Under the pieces are notes generated by a model. That model saw only the letters and a list, made by a program, of their open reading frames with translations, ran no database searches and had not been told where the DNA came from. This document shows positions 33,300-47,336 of a stretch of DNA of 64,000 bases, piece by piece. A program made the translations under genes and the position numbers. Source of the DNA: Antedon mediterranea (taxonomy: Eukaryota > Echinodermata > Crinoidea > Comatulida > Antedonidae); contig NC_092672.1 of the NCBI RefSeq assembly GCF_964355755.1, positions 28,454,501-28,518,500 of the forward strand. Direction: 5' to 3'. Numbering within the stretch: position 1 is the first letter of the stretch; each line of letters starts with the position of its first letter.

Positions 33300-33600
33300 T
33301 TCATCGAGATAAATTTTGACAATTTTTTAAATTTCAAACGTGCGCACGCATGCGTTATATACGCTACACACGTAATTGTATTGCCATATGATGAAATATG
33401 ACCTGAAATTGATGAGTACCAAATGTTTTAAAATTGTGATTCATGCTTGTGAAGATATGATTACAAACGTGATTTCGTTAAATCGTGCGTAGACAACGTA
33501 ATTTTTGATTGCACAGCATGAAAACATAACCACATCGATTCCTGGCCATAAGGAATTATACTCTGAAAAATTGACTTAGCTAGATGAAACTGATATCAAG
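33300..33600. repeat. Dispersed repeat, copy 1
   Basis: About 270 bp matches 38663-38940 in the same orientation. Shared landmarks are GCTACACACGTAATTGTATTG and CACATCGATTCCTGGCC, split by AT-rich sequence. Non-coding. Confidence 0.75.
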
Positions 33601-34081
33601 ATAATTGACGGACAAAATAGTGCTAAGGAAAGAATAAATAAACAAAGATTCCTCATAATATATCAACATGAACCAATTTTGAAATATTGGTTTTTATTTA
33701 AAGACAAATGTTGGTTTGTCAAGTCTAAAAAATACTCATTTCTAATCAATGTATGCATGCAGCAGAGAGATGACGCTGCCTACTAGTGCGCGCATTTATT
33801 AGTTTCCAAGAGCTAGTAAAATAGTGGTATTCAATTGGCTAGTTAGTGCGCTCACCGCGCTTACAATAGAACAGCGCAACCATTGTTACGTCATCAAATA
33901 TTCGAAAATAACTAACGACTATTCCAAATTTAAGTCAGAATGAAAAATTCTTTCAATCGATGAACAGTGATTTCAATTTGCTCTTCATTAAAACGAAATA
34001 AAACCACTTTTACCGTGCAATTCAGTTTGAAATAATATACATCTATTTCCTATTACGTTTGCTATACTTACGTCATCTGCT

Positions 34082-35731
<1,650 letters not shown>

Positions 35732-37010
35732 AGTTAAACAAATTAAGATAATTTAAAACACAATTTAAGTAACCATTTACGTTAAGACAAAACAATTTAA
35801 GGGATTATATCTAGAATATAGTTATAGGAATGATAAGACGATTACATTGATTGAAGAAAAGTTAAACTAAATAGATTAGTCAAGATGTGCAATATCTAAG
35901 TACTGTACTATGTAAGGTAATAGGCCTAAGTATATAAAATAACGTTTTGTAGAATGTAGATTACTGCATAACTTGTACTTAAGAAAAACAAAGTAAGATA
36001 AGTGATGTAAATTAAAAACAATATTGCTATTACATAATATAAAAATAACGCTTAAAAGAGAACGACGTTTCGACTCCATCATGGGGCATTATCAAGTCCA
36101 ATGAATAAAATATAAAACAACAACTATTAAGTAGCACAAGCCAAGGGTCAAAGTTTAAATAACAAAAGACCTATTGTCTAACATCCTGTCAAAGGAAAAG
36201 CTTAGCTTTTACAGAGTCACTTTGTTTATTCAGACTAGGTTTTAATTGTCTGATATACAACATTTCATAGATAAGACAGTCAAATTTGTTTTTGCATTTC
36301 CTAAGTATACTAAAACATGAATTAATTTAATTTTAATATTGCTATTGTAACATTATAATGAAAAAAAAAGCTCTAAGGAGGATATTAATAATACAAATAA
36401 TAAATAAAAAATAGATTATTGATAATAATGATTAAAATAAGTAATTTTTTTCAGTAATATTCCCGTTATTAAGTTAATGTAAGTTTTTAGTAAGCAATAC
36501 AAAAAAAGGAGGAAAAAAAAAACAAAAAAAACATATTTAATTAGTTTTCACAAAAATTGTTAATGATATTTAGTTGATTTAAGTTTTTAGTTAGTAAGAA
36601 AAAAAATTGTTGTTACGAGTTTATATTTTAATAATAAATTTTCAAATTTAAAAAAATAATAATTATTGTAATTTGGCCTATTAAAATATTTCCCTTATTA
36701 ATTTCGTATAATAGGTTTTAGAGCTATATTATTGTATAGCAAATCATTAAAATAAGTAATTTGTTCAATAATCTTTTTTATTTAAGTTAAAATAAGTTTT
36801 AGATAAGATAATGAATTTAAAAAAAAAACAAAACAAAAAAAAACATCCCAGTCTGAAGTCGGAGATGCTACCTCATGGTGGTAGACTGGTGTCAACATCA
36901 TTGGTAACCAAACTGGTACCAAGATGGCTAACAGCATCACGCATCTTGTACTATAGTTACACTGTTTCACACTATTATACCACACATTGTTGTGCTGTCA
37001 CGGATGTAGG
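35732..37010. other. AT-rich non-coding stretch
   Basis: Homopolymer-rich sequence with no coding frame of note. At 36062-36100 it carries a hammerhead-like/Penelope-terminus-like motif, listed separately. Confidence 0.5.
36062..36100 (-). other. Degenerate hammerhead-like motif
   Basis: The minus strand reads CTTGATAATGCCCCATGATG, then GAGTCGAAACGTCG. This resembles the CTGATGA ... GAAAC core layout found in terminal repeats of Penelope-like elements, but the first box is mutated. Confidence 0.35.
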
Positions 37011-37013
37011 CCA

Positions 37014-37310
37014 CTTAAGCTTGGTTCCCACTAGAACGTAACACAAGGACGTAAACGCAACGCAAGCGTTTTAAAGCGTGGTTCCCACTAGCGACGCAAC
37101 ACAAGGACGTAACGCAACGCAAGTGAATTGCGTATAACTTCGCTTGTCATTGATTAAAACGCTTGCGTTGCGTTTACGTCCTTGCGTTACGTTCTAGTGG
37201 GAACCAAGCTTTAGCAATCAAAAGCGAATAAGCCATCGCTTGTGATTGGTCAATTCACTTGCGTTGCGTTACGTCCTTGTGTTGCGTCGCTAGTGGGAAC
37301 CAAGCTTTAT
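37014..37310. mobile_element. MITE with two interleaved inverted repeat pairs
   Basis: Four related arms occur in the order A (37014-37072), B (37073-37131), A' (about 37155-37213), B' (about 37250-37310). A' and B' are reverse complements of A and B. Ends are AAGCTTGGTTCCCACTAG and its complement. All arms contain ACGTAACGCAACGCAAG-type sequence. No coding potential. Confidence 0.75.
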
Positions 37311-37829
37311 TGAGTGTGAAAATATCAAAAATAATTTAAATAATAATAAAATAATTATATATATATATTTATATATTCGTATTATTTATTGTTGGAGGGA
37401 TTGCATGACAAAAACATTAAAAATTAATATAATCTAAAGCTAAGGAGTACAGGTAGGAATCATAAGTAAGTTTAAGTAAGATTTAATTCGTCACTATGAC
37501 GAATTATAGGTTATATGCATTGATTTAAATAAAGATAATTGATTTTTAAAAGATATATTGATTGATTGATTTTGTCAGAATCTTTAATTATTATAACATG
37601 AATATAGGATCTTGCTAACGCAAATACAATAGCCGGTATCACAATCCGATCAAAGATCCCTCTGTGTATAATTATCATAAACCACATTTGTTACATAATA
37701 ATGAAGACCTAAGTACAGTTACTTTTTATCTAAAAAAAAAAAATAATGTGTATCTATAATCTATACACTAAGAAATAAAATTGAACAAACAATACGGACT
37801 CGGTACCTTGAGTGCTGCTAGATACGAGC

Positions 37830-38620
37830 AAGGACCACCGAGCCCAGGACTATTTTAAGGGGTTGCCCAAGAGTCCAGGGCCATAATAGAAACCAGGTAT
37901 TGGCGAAGCGAATTTTGTTAAATGACACTAGGTGGCCGGAAATGGTACTCTCACGTAAAATTCACGATAAATGGCACCTCTAGTTTATTTATTTTATTTT
38001 TTTATTTTTATTTTATATATTTAGGCAAATTGCCAAGGATAACCATAAGCAAATTCAATCACTATCCTTCTTAAAGGTGGCAATCCGTTCACGAGACAAA
38101 CATATTCACACAATGCTCTACATAAACAAAGTCTTTATTACAAGTCTTTGGGAGTGGAGTTGTAAATTGTCATTAGAAAAAATCCTGACATATGACAGGA
38201 CTTGAACCCAGGACCCTTGGATTGGCAGCCAAGCATCATAACCACCAGGCCACAACTCCACTCCGATTTGTAGTTTTCGCTGGAAGTGACATTCTATATC
38301 AATTGGGCTACTGTGTAGTAAACAGCAGTATTTATCACGCCTATTTTTTCCACTGGTAAAATACACGCGACTAAGGATAACATTTTTGCGTTCAATGCGA
38401 ACACCAGAGAAAGTCCCCGACGAAGGTACTTCCGGTAATATGATTCTAGCAATTATAATCAATTACTGTAATACAAATTAATTACTAGGCCTAATTATTA
38501 TCAATTTCAAAAAGTTAAACAAAAAATATGAAGCTGCTGCTATAAATATATTGGGCAAAACGTGAAATTGTATTATTTTGAAATAAAATATGTCAGTAAA
38601 ACAACAATTTCCATTCCATT
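37830..38620. mobile_element. DNA transposon copy C, split by a SINE
   Basis: 37845-37985 and 38265-38620 match copy B at 28810-28945 and 28960-29262 (GGACTATTTTAAG, GGTTGCCCAAGA, GGTACTTC, AATATGAAGCTGCTGCTATA). Its termini are decayed. The SINE at 37985-38264 inserted in the segment reading GGCACCTCTAGTT, which is continuous in copy B. Confidence 0.65.
37985..38264 (-). mobile_element. tRNA-derived SINE
   Basis: The minus strand starts GGAGTGGAGTTGTGGCCTGG, contains an A-box-like GTGGCCTGGTGGTTATG and the B-box GGGTTCAAGTCC at tRNA-like spacing, and ends in an A/T-rich tail at the low-coordinate side. It interrupts DNA transposon copy C, which fixes both ends fairly well. Confidence 0.7.
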
Positions 38621-38662
38621 CCATTTTCATTTATCCACTATACTGTATAACAGTGTAGATTT

Positions 38663-38940
38663 TGAAAATTTTAAGCGCGCGTACGTATGAATTATATGCG
38701 CTACACACGTAATTGTATTGCCATATATGATGAAATATGACCTGAAATTTATGAGTACCAAATTTTGTTTAATTGTGATTCATGCTTGTGAAGATATGAT
38801 TACAAACGTGATTTCGTTAAATCGTGCGTAGACCGCGTAGTTTTTGATTGCGCACCGTGAAAACATAACCACATCGATTCCTGGCCATAAAGAATACTCT
38901 GAAAAATTGAATTAGCTAGATCAAACTGATAATACATGAT
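38663..38940. repeat. Dispersed repeat, copy 2
   Basis: Matches 33300-33600 in the same orientation at roughly 90 percent by eye. Here it begins directly after DNA transposon copy C. Confidence 0.75.
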
Positions 38941-39558
38941 AATGCATATAACCTAACTAATAGGCTTTGTCCATGGTTCTCTTGCGGATGAGCCATGACA
39001 TCTTTGCCTCAAATATTTTGTGTCAAAAAATAGGCCTAAGTAGCGAGCGTGAATTAATTTGAAAACAAAAAATGCGTACAAATAACAACACATAAATAAA
39101 CATTTATTTGTTACAAATGTAGCTCTTTAGTTTTCATAAACAGTAATGTATTTCAGTCTTGCTACAAATCTAGCTCCTAGTTTATACTGTATAAACAGTG
39201 ATGTATTTTAGTGCATGCAGAGTATAGAGCAAAATTCCTTACATTACAGCAAGGCATATTTTCCCAATGAATCGAATGCTAATTTTTCATTCATCTTCAA
39301 CGAATATTTTGCAATGGTTTGCAGCATCACTTAAAAACAACATTTGGAAATTTGATTTTATTATGTAAAGTACAGCTGACATTCATAAAGTATCCCATAA
39401 TGCTTGAGATAGTAATAGTATCCCACAATGCAACATGCAATGTTGTTTCATCACTTGCTCAGCAAAAAGGTAAAATAAATGAAGATGGATCATTCTATTT
39501 TTTCAAGGGGTGGACATAGCACTATGTTCATGATACCACAGTACAATAAGTTAAGACA

Positions 39559-42500
39559 TCAACATGCAAAATGTGCAGAATTCACTGCTGTAGTCCTTCG
39601 TCCCACTTCAGGGTCCAAAACGGCGCCACCAAACATCACCATTTCCGCTTGTCCTAAAACAACTGAATAAAATGAAATTCGTTCTGGTGGTGGTCTATGA
39701 TCCAATGGAAAAGACTTGATTATTTGATCGTCAACATCGTAACCGTTTTGCGCAGCTATTTGCCAGTTCACAATGTGATCTGTTAACACTTTTGATATAT
39801 CTAAAATGTACAACTGCAGTGGTGACTTTGCTGTGACTGTCGGTTTCGTCTTCAGTTTTGTTGGCCACTTGCAGTTACATTTCAAACCTGGAAAGTCTTG
39901 TAACTCCCCAGACTGTTGATTACCTTTTGAAAATCTATCTTTTACATGAGCATTACTTAAAGTGTTTTTTTGTAAACTTCCACGAACACCGTTTACGCAA
40001 TTATCAATGTTATTCGAGCCTGCGACAGATTCTCCTCTGAACTCGGTAACTGGACGAGGACCAGTTCTCATAGAAGACATTTCCGGTGTGTGGTGTTTGT
40101 ACTGCGGTCTTTTACTGCGACTGTACACCACCACTGCATCACCGACTTTCACAACGGGATGGCACCAAATCTCTGGTGGCGACTTGGTAGCGTTTTCGAT
40201 TTTTATTGCCATCCAATCCCATGGTAGTGAAGGATCCATGTGTAAGAGCCAGATATCATCACATAACTGAAACAAAACAAAGATGTTGTAATCCTGTGGG
40301 TCTAAGTGGGGGCGCAGTTAGAGGGGCTAATCAAGTCTGTATTAATTATTAATTAGTGTTATTTCAACATATTTCATAATAGTAGAATTAACCTATGCTC
40401 ACTGCAAGCTAAAGCTCTGTCTACACTATCAAACTTTATGTAACAAAAAAAATGTGGTATGCCGATAATATTGACATGATGATGCTTTTTGATGATGAAC
40501 AACTCTAAAATGTATATAAGAAATGTTTTTTTTTTAAATTTTGTATCTATTATGTTGTGTTTATTGTTTTATGTTTTTTTATGTAAAAGGGTCCTGCGAA
40601 AACAGAAGTGTAAACTCCTCTATGCAGGATCCTTGCCATCATTTATGCTATGAAACTGTATTTATAAACGATGAGTAAATAAATGATGTCATATCACTAC
40701 CATATTTAAGCATATCACTTTTTTGTCAAACTAGTTTGATAGTGTAGACAGAGCTTAATAACCATTTTACCCATATTTTAACACAGATCTATGTTTTTGA
40801 ATTGAATTGAAAATATATATTTATACTGGGTAACCTCTTCAGTCAATGACTGGTCTCCCAGAGAGAGGGCCCAGTTGGTGATCAGTGGCTGTGATGTACT
40901 AATGCACCGGGGTAACTCCCTATTCATCTCGAAAGATGTACTAGGTTCTTTAAAGTGCACACGAGCTAGATGTGTACACTGGACCTACGGTTTATAGTCC
41001 TTATCCGAGAAGACTCGTTCTACCACCAGAACCATGGAGTGAGTGAGCCTCGAACTCCTGCCGATGTTATGGCTACGTAATTACGGTTCCTTACGGTTTA
41101 AGGTTAAGGCTATTTATGTCAACCTTGGTAATTTCCTGAGAAAAAACAATAGACAAGCTGCAGCAATGCATTATTGATTTACTATAAATCAAAAACATAG
41201 TGAGGATCATAATACTTAAACAATAGAAGGTTAGCAACAAGTTCATTTGTGTTGGGATGAATAATAATTATATCAATTTCAGAACTGATGTTAAAAATTT
41301 GAGGTAGGTAATGACAATATAACATAATATGTTGAGAACATTAGTTCGAAAATCTATAAAATAATGGTAGGTGTTGATAAAAAGTAAATCTTTGGAATTA
41401 CATGGAAACCAGGCGCAGATTTAAACCGGGGTTAAACAGGCTTAAGCCCCATAAAATTTAACATCCATATATTTTTTTAAATAAAATAAAAAAAAACTTT
41501 AGTTTTCTGCGACCCGACAGATCGTTTTTTCCATTTATGAAATATTTAGCCCCACTAATCTATAATGCTGGATCCGCCTCTGGAATAAAAACACTCAACA
41601 GGATCTACATACTAAAGTGTCAAGTCAATCTATTGTCCGGTTTCAAAGCCATTTTATTTTGTTTGAATCTAAAGTAATGTCCATGTCAATATGCTTCAAT
41701 AGAATGTAATTGGGATTAGCAGACATTTTTTAAAAGGTGAACATTAATACTGACCATTCCATTCTTTCCCCAGCCTCCAATGATCAGTAAGTGTTGGTCA
41801 TTAATCTTTACTTGACCATGGCCGGATCTTTCAAGTGGCTTAGTTTTATTGGCTGCCTGTTTGTGCCATTCCATTGTGTCCATATTTAGCACCCAAATAT
41901 CATTGCTTCTATTATAGGAAAACAGCGAAGTTAATTTGATTATAAGATAAGAGTATACACACTACGGTAGAACGCATTAAAGGGACACCTTTGGACTCAA
42001 CAAAGTGTTCCCCTAATAGGTTTCCAAAAACAAGTTACATTAATGTCCGATGGGGTCACAAACATGAATTTTACAGACCTACTCTATAAAAATTGTTAAA
42101 GGAATGAAAAAAACAAAGGTTATGGGGTCATAGGTCATAAGTTAAGGTTGAGTGCTATAACTAGGTCAAATAATTAATTAATTTAAGGCAGGGGATTTAG
42201 TGCTTGACATACAGCCAGTGGCGTAACGCAGAGGCCTGAGACCCCTGGTTTAGGAAACCTCAATGGCCCTCCAAGTTCCAATGCTGGAGGCCTCGGCATA
42301 TTTTAATGCCTGTTTTTACCTCTGGTCACTGATCATGGGCCTCTATAAGCTCAGGGGCCCCTGGGTTTAGCTAGTGAGCTCTCATAGCCGTTACACCACT
42401 GCATACAGAATGTCTTCCTCTCCTTTTCTTAGAGTATGCGTCAAGAGCCATGTTGACAGCCATAACTCCATCAACTGTCTAAGTTGTAATTAATTGAAAG

Positions 42501-44425
42501 ATTTTATTCAGAGGTTTATTACTGAATCAAAAATTCACAAAAACTATCCCAAATCTAACCTTTCGTGAACCTGCCATCCACCAAATATGATCATTTTATT
42601 TTTGATAACTGTCGCTCGATGTCCAGCCATAGGGGGCGGTGTCAATGACGTTGTGATTGCTGTCCATTGGTTTAACGACATGCTATAAACATGCAGCTCA
42701 TTATAGAATCGTGGAGCTGGATATAACGGTGACGGGAGTGGGGGCGCCCATCCACCAAACACGATCAATGAACCGTTGTAGTAAACCATAGACGCTGACG
42801 CTCTTGGAGAGGGCATGGACCGAGGACCACTACCTGAAAAAAAAGATAATTTAACTCAATCAATTTTAATTACTGTTTTTAAATATAGAACTGTATACAT
42901 ATAATGAATGTTTATGAGTTGGATTGGATGTTGATGAGTTGAAAATTTGACTGCTCTATTTTTCAACGAATACAAAAACATTGATTTATTTGTTTTATAA
43001 TAACACACCTACTTTAATTTGATTTATTCCTAGCAAATCATTGCAAATGCTAGGCCGAGAGCTAGGTCATTAAAAAAGGCAGTACTTCAGCTTTGGATGC
43101 GGACTATTATAGTCATATAGACTAGGTTATTTCTTTTAAATGTCAAAAATAGCAGGGAAACTGTCTTTAAATATAGAGTTTACATTGCATATTTAGTTAA
43201 TGGAGTACAGTATTTAAAATGTTAATTTAGTTTATTTATTCATTATACCATTCACATAAAAAAGCATTTAAAATAGAATATGATGAATTTATGATACAAA
43301 ACCAGACAGAAAAAATAGATTCAATCAATTCAGTTATGATGATTTATATTTTGTTCTTTACAATGTTAATAATCTTACTATATTTATTATTACATAAACT
43401 CTATGTCTGGCTATCTGGGTTTATTCAAAGACTACTGTAGGGGTCGCACAGTCTTCAAACTTAGTGGGTGGGTGCAGCTCGGTAAGGGGAAGAACAAATT
43501 TGCATTTGTTAGGTCGTTAGGGTGAAAGGTTAAGGTCAAATATCAACATTTTCAAATTGCTCTGATCGAGGGAAAATAATTGTGATAGGTTGATATGATA
43601 TTTAAACATTCATGTCAAATGTCAAATGTCAAATGTCAATTGTATGACGCATAATACAACGCCTGCGGGATAGGTGCGTCGTACAATTGATGACAATGTG
43701 CATTATGTTATTAGACTTAGAAAACAAAATTGTCCTATGACCTGATGCTATAACACGTGACCACTTTCTACTTGTCAGGTCCAACTTCCAAATATCGTTA
43801 AATGTCGTTTCTGACACAGAACTTCCACCAAAAATGTACATACTGCCATCTACGTAACAAGCACTGTGTGAGTGCCGAGCTGTCACTGGTGTTTGAGGGC
43901 ACTGTTTGTGACTCCAGCGTATTTTACCATCTTGTGTATTGCTTTTAAATATATGATATCTACGTTGCTGTATGCCTAAAAAAAAAAAATTCAGTAAAAA
44001 AGTTAAATAAATTGAAATAAAAACATTGTTGATGTTGATCATCGACTAGCTAGAGCCTAGGCCTAGTAACCCCGGACATACAGTGTACTGTGTCTGTAGC
44101 TTTCTAAATTCTAGCTAGCAAGATGATGGTAAGGGAAACTATGAATGTTGACTTAGTGAATTAAATTAGAGAGAGCAAAAAAGTAGCCTAGGCCTACCTT
44201 CCTGGGCTCTTTAGCTAGCTAGGCTAGATAGAAGGCCAGCACTAATGAATGATGAGGGGAAAGGAACTACACTTCTTCTTACTTACCACGAATGAGACGG
44301 TTCCATACTTTACAAACCCTAGCAGCATCATCACAGTCTTTGTAGGGTGAAAGATACCATAAAATTCTTTCAAGAATTTCTTCAGGTAAATTATTAAGAC
44401 TTATATTACTTATTTTTACTTCCAT
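39559..44425 (-). CDS. FBXO42: F-box/Kelch protein, FBXO42 orthologue, five exons
   Basis: In vertebrates FBXO42 is a substrate receptor of an SCF ubiquitin ligase. Exons (minus order): 44425-44287, 43975-43742, 42833-42560, 41908-41755, 40266-39559. Phases join cleanly to 502 residues, against about 717 in human. Residues of about 12-46 form the F-box (NLPEEILERILWYLSPY...VCKVWNRLI in two parts). Kelch blades follow with FGGSS, FGGW, FGGW and IGGWG, each paired with a W six or so residues after conserved motifs such as NDIWKLDL, NDIWVLNM and DDIWLLHMD. A shorter disordered linker (residues of about 320-390) precedes a conserved C-terminal block ending in MVMFGGAV. Exon 2 uses a weak GTCATA donor, but the joined reading ASGSGPRS fits relatives. 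The gene is head to head with RSG1. Confidence 0.93.
40412..40756. mobile_element. MITE (AAGCTCTGTCTACAC family) with an inserted retroposon tail
   Basis: Ends AAGCTCTGTCTACACTATC and its complement. The middle (about 40490-40690) is not in other copies. It contains GGGTCCTGCGAAAACAG, then ATGCAGGATCC and a TAAATAAATGATG end, which looks like a LINE 3' tail. It lies in the last FBXO42 intron. Confidence 0.65.
40800..41100 (-). mobile_element. SINE-like retroposon
   Basis: The best copy of a family also at 25200-25450 and 46400-46620. The minus strand shows GCAGGAGTTCGAGGC (B-box-like), GGTTCTGGTGGTAGAACGAG, and the conserved GTGTACACATCTAGCTCGTG centre. It lies in an FBXO42 intron. Confidence 0.55.
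41408..41583. mobile_element. Short MITE with CCAGAGGCGGATCCAG-type ends
   Basis: The right end, CTGGATCCGCCTCTGG, mirrors the left CCAGGCGCAGATTTAAA imperfectly. The termini resemble those of DNA transposon copies A and B, so it may be a short derivative. About 175 bp, in an FBXO42 intron. Confidence 0.45.
42216..42401. mobile_element. hAT-type MITE with 8-bp target duplication
   Basis: 186 bp with inverted ends CAGTGGCGTAAC and GTTACACCACTG, the usual hAT terminal consensus. Flanks are CATACAGC (42208-42215) and CATACAGA (42402-42409), a 7 of 8 match. It lies in FBXO42 intron 3. Confidence 0.75.
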
Positions 44426-45047
44426 TTTGATACTACTGACCAGGAGGACTTGATAGTATTAATTCGGCATGTTGTAAAGGGTATTATGATGCATATATAA
44501 TTTACCGGTGGTATCGTGTCAAACTACATCTCTTTATGTTTTTACCACCAACCTAGTTTATTTACTAATTTCGCTCGAGTCTCGTAAAAAAAAACCAACA
44601 TTGCACCGAAATGTACTCCGAAATGTTTGATTTAAAGAACAAAAACACACATTTTGTATATATATAATATAGTAATTTTAATAAGTAATACATGTAAGTA
44701 TTCGAAAAATGAATAGTAGTTTTGTTTAATGTTTTTTTCATATTTAATTTACTTAGTCATGTTGTACTTAGGCTCACCACCGCCACTACTACCTTCTCAT
44801 TGTTACTAACTGTCAGTGTCAGTCAGGAGACATCGCACAAGGCCAGGGTGATGGTTTAAACTCATTAGTCGTTTCGTCCTATATAGGCTTGCTAAGAAAT
44901 TCCAGGTTTTAACAGTGTTTTGCCCTATCAAATTGCTTCAACTTTACAAAACATTGTTAACCCACATTACAATACAACACATAGTAATTTTATATTTTTA
45001 ACTCAAGAAAGATTTTGTAACCAATCGGATACAGAAAATTCATTAAT
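44426..45047. promoter_or_regulatory. Divergent intergenic region between FBXO42 and RSG1
   Basis: 622 bp separate the start codons of the two genes, which run away from each other, so it probably serves both 5' UTRs and a shared promoter. I see no TATA box at a convincing place and no CpG-rich core. Confidence 0.5.
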
Positions 45048-47336
45048 ATGCTTGGAGGAGGAAAAGTTTTTGAAGAGAACTGGCACAGGACACATGATGG
45101 CAAGCAGTATTTTAGTGGAATTGTACGGAATGGAAAGCGGAAAATATTTGGTAAAGTTGTAAACCTATATCACTAAATCAGTCATTTATATACACAGCAT
45201 ACTTACTATACTGACTGTACTGTGTATGAAGTGAAGTAGGTGAATTCTGATATTTGCCAGTACATATTGCACATTGTCACTGTGGTATGACTATGCATGA
45301 GAGTAAAACAAACAAAATATTTCAATTTTCCCTTTATTTTATTTCTTTCCCAGGTTCACTAGAATCCCCAATGCTAACAGCAGGCCTCACTTATGAAACT
45401 GTTTCGTACAAAATCTTCATTTCGGGCAAAGCCGGTGTTGGAAAATCAAGTACCGTGGCCAAACTATGCGGACTATCTGTCCCCAAAAGCCATTTGGAAA
45501 CACCAGGTGAGTATACCATTCACATAAGCTCTGTCTATCAAACTAGTTCGACAAAATAGTGTGATGTGCTCAAATATGGTAGTGATGTGCCCAAATAATA
45601 TTTTTTTTGTCACATACAGTTTGATAGTGTAGACAGAGCTTAAAGATGTATTGTCCCCAAAAAATTAATTAAATCAGACTTTGATTATGTTATTTTGTAG
45701 TTTTAATAAAGTTAATCACTTCCATAGAAAAAATAAACGAAAAAAAAAAAATGTTTTCACCTATAAAATGACAATATAAATGGTCAAATTCAACCAAAAA
45801 TTCATTGGCTGGCAGCCAATTTGACTATTTTTTGCTTTAAATCACATTTTTTCAGGTAAATACATTTTTTTTCGATCCAATTTTTGGTCAAAGTGGATAA
45901 CTATTATGTTACATTAAAATGGAATATTCAACATTCTTTTTTAAGAATTATTTTTCAGGGGGACAATACATCTTTAACAAAAAGACATGGCCAGTTTCTG
46001 ATTCAGTTGGGTAAATCATTGTTTTCTTTCTTACTCTTTCTTCAGGCCTGCAGACATCTGTAGTTTACTGGCCAGTGAAGCTGGCAGACAGAAATGGTAA
46101 AGTTGTCATGTTCAAGTTGCAACTATGGGATGCCGGAGAAAATATCTTGAAGAAGTTTGATCACATTTTGCCAGTAAAGTGAAATATTTAACCTTGAAAA
46201 TTACATAATTTTTTTTTATTCAGGTATAATAATTAATATAAAAAAATTAACAAAAAGCAGACAAAGTCTGAAAATATTTTAATACAACAATTGAAACATT
46301 AAAAATAATAATTTGAGTAGTGATTTACGAAATTGACATTCTGAGCAGTACTATATAGCTAAGTCGAGTGGACAAGCAGTCAAATCCAAGCACTGCAACC
46401 TATAGCCATAAAATTGTAATAGGTTCAAGCAGGGAAGTGTGATAGCTCAGAACAATGGTTGAGGACCATTGTTCTGGTGCTTGTATCAGATGACTTGAAA
46501 CTGGAGGTCCAGTGTACACTTCTAGCTTGTGTGCACACTTTAACAAACTCAGTTTACCTTTCGGAAAAACGGAAAGAGTGACTGCGGTATTTATACTGTC
46601 CATCTGTTTCGGCGCTTGTCATACAGATGAATGGGCACCATTTGATGGCACAAAGTGATTCTTAGAGACAACAGTTTTCCACAAACGTGCGCAATTTAGC
46701 TTATTCTCCTACTTAGACATTTAGAACTGAAGCCAGTGTTTTGCGTTTGATTTTGCCCAAGTCAAGTGTATTGTAGCTAGTGGTATATAGGCTAGTTTAG
46801 AAAGTATCAGTTCTGATCTGATCTCAAACTCAATTTGTATTTTGGAGACTTTTGTTTGGAAATCAGTTAAAAAAAAAAGTTACAGGAATGTATATATTGT
46901 TTTAGAGACTAAACTAAATGTTATTTTTTTGCAGGCCTGTACAGAAAATGCAAATGCAATGATCTTTCTGTTCTCGTACACGGATAGACCAAGCTTTGAA
47001 GCGCTACCAGCTCAAATGGCGCAAATCTGCGAATCAAACATTCCAAAGATTGTGATCGGAACAAAATTTGAGCAATTGCGCAACAGCGACATCACCACTA
47101 AAGAGATCTACAATTTCAGAGAACGGTACAGCGTCCCTTTAATGAACATTAAAAATGTAAGTCGGTTCCGATTGCTGAGCGACGGAAGTAAAGTTTTAGA
47201 TGGCAATGCGGAAATAGAGGATGTGGCTAACATAATGAATGGAATATGTGAAGTGTTATGGAATCAACAAGATACAGGCCAGATAGCAGTACCATTAGAC
47301 GATAGTGATGACAGTGTTCAATACAGTTATGTTTGA
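45048..47336 (+). CDS. CPLANE2: REM2- and Rab-like small GTPase 1 (CPLANE2), four exons
   Basis: In vertebrates RSG1/CPLANE2 works with the CPLANE complex in ciliogenesis. Exons: 45048-45150, 45354-45506, 46046-46173, 46935-47336, all GT/AG, total 261 residues (human about 258). The ATG at 45048 gives MLGGGKVFEENWH. The following block, NWH...DGKQYF...RKIFG, matches the relatives' N-terminus (NWHESAEGKEYL). G1 P-loop GKAGVGKS at residues 59-66; G3 WDAGE with D114 and G116; the G4 position is GTKFEQ (170-175) rather than NKxD. The human protein, as I remember it, is similarly degenerate (GSKFDQ). FDHILPACTENA spans the exon 3/4 joint as in vertebrates. The stop sits at the start of an 88-bp minisatellite. 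Confidence 0.93.
45526..45641. mobile_element. Short MITE, AAGCTCTGTCTACAC family
   Basis: Ends AAGCTCTGTCTATC and AGTGTAGACAGAGCTT. A deleted-core copy in RSG1 intron 2, directly abutting the next MITE. Confidence 0.65.
45644..45973. mobile_element. MITE with TTAA flanks, AGATGTATTGTCCCC ends
   Basis: Inverted termini AGATGTATTGTCCCC and GGGGGACAATACATCT, flanked by TTAA on both sides (45640-45643 and 45974-45977). TTAA targeting is seen in piggyBac- and Kolobok-type elements. Related copies are at 50745-51051 and about 52394-52500. Confidence 0.75.
46400..46620 (+). mobile_element. SINE-like retroposon in RSG1 intron 3
   Basis: Plus-strand copy of the family at 40800-41100: AGTGTACACTTCTAGCTTGTG and GTGCACACTTTAAC, preceded by CATTGTTCTGGTGC. 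Confidence 0.5.

Noticed and set aside
44920-45162. 80-codon frame over RSG1 exon 1 ending with SGKYLVKL
   Set aside because: Wrong frame and no ATG at its start. The frame beginning ATG at 45048 gives NWH...DGKQYF...RKIFG, which matches RSG1 and splices in phase.
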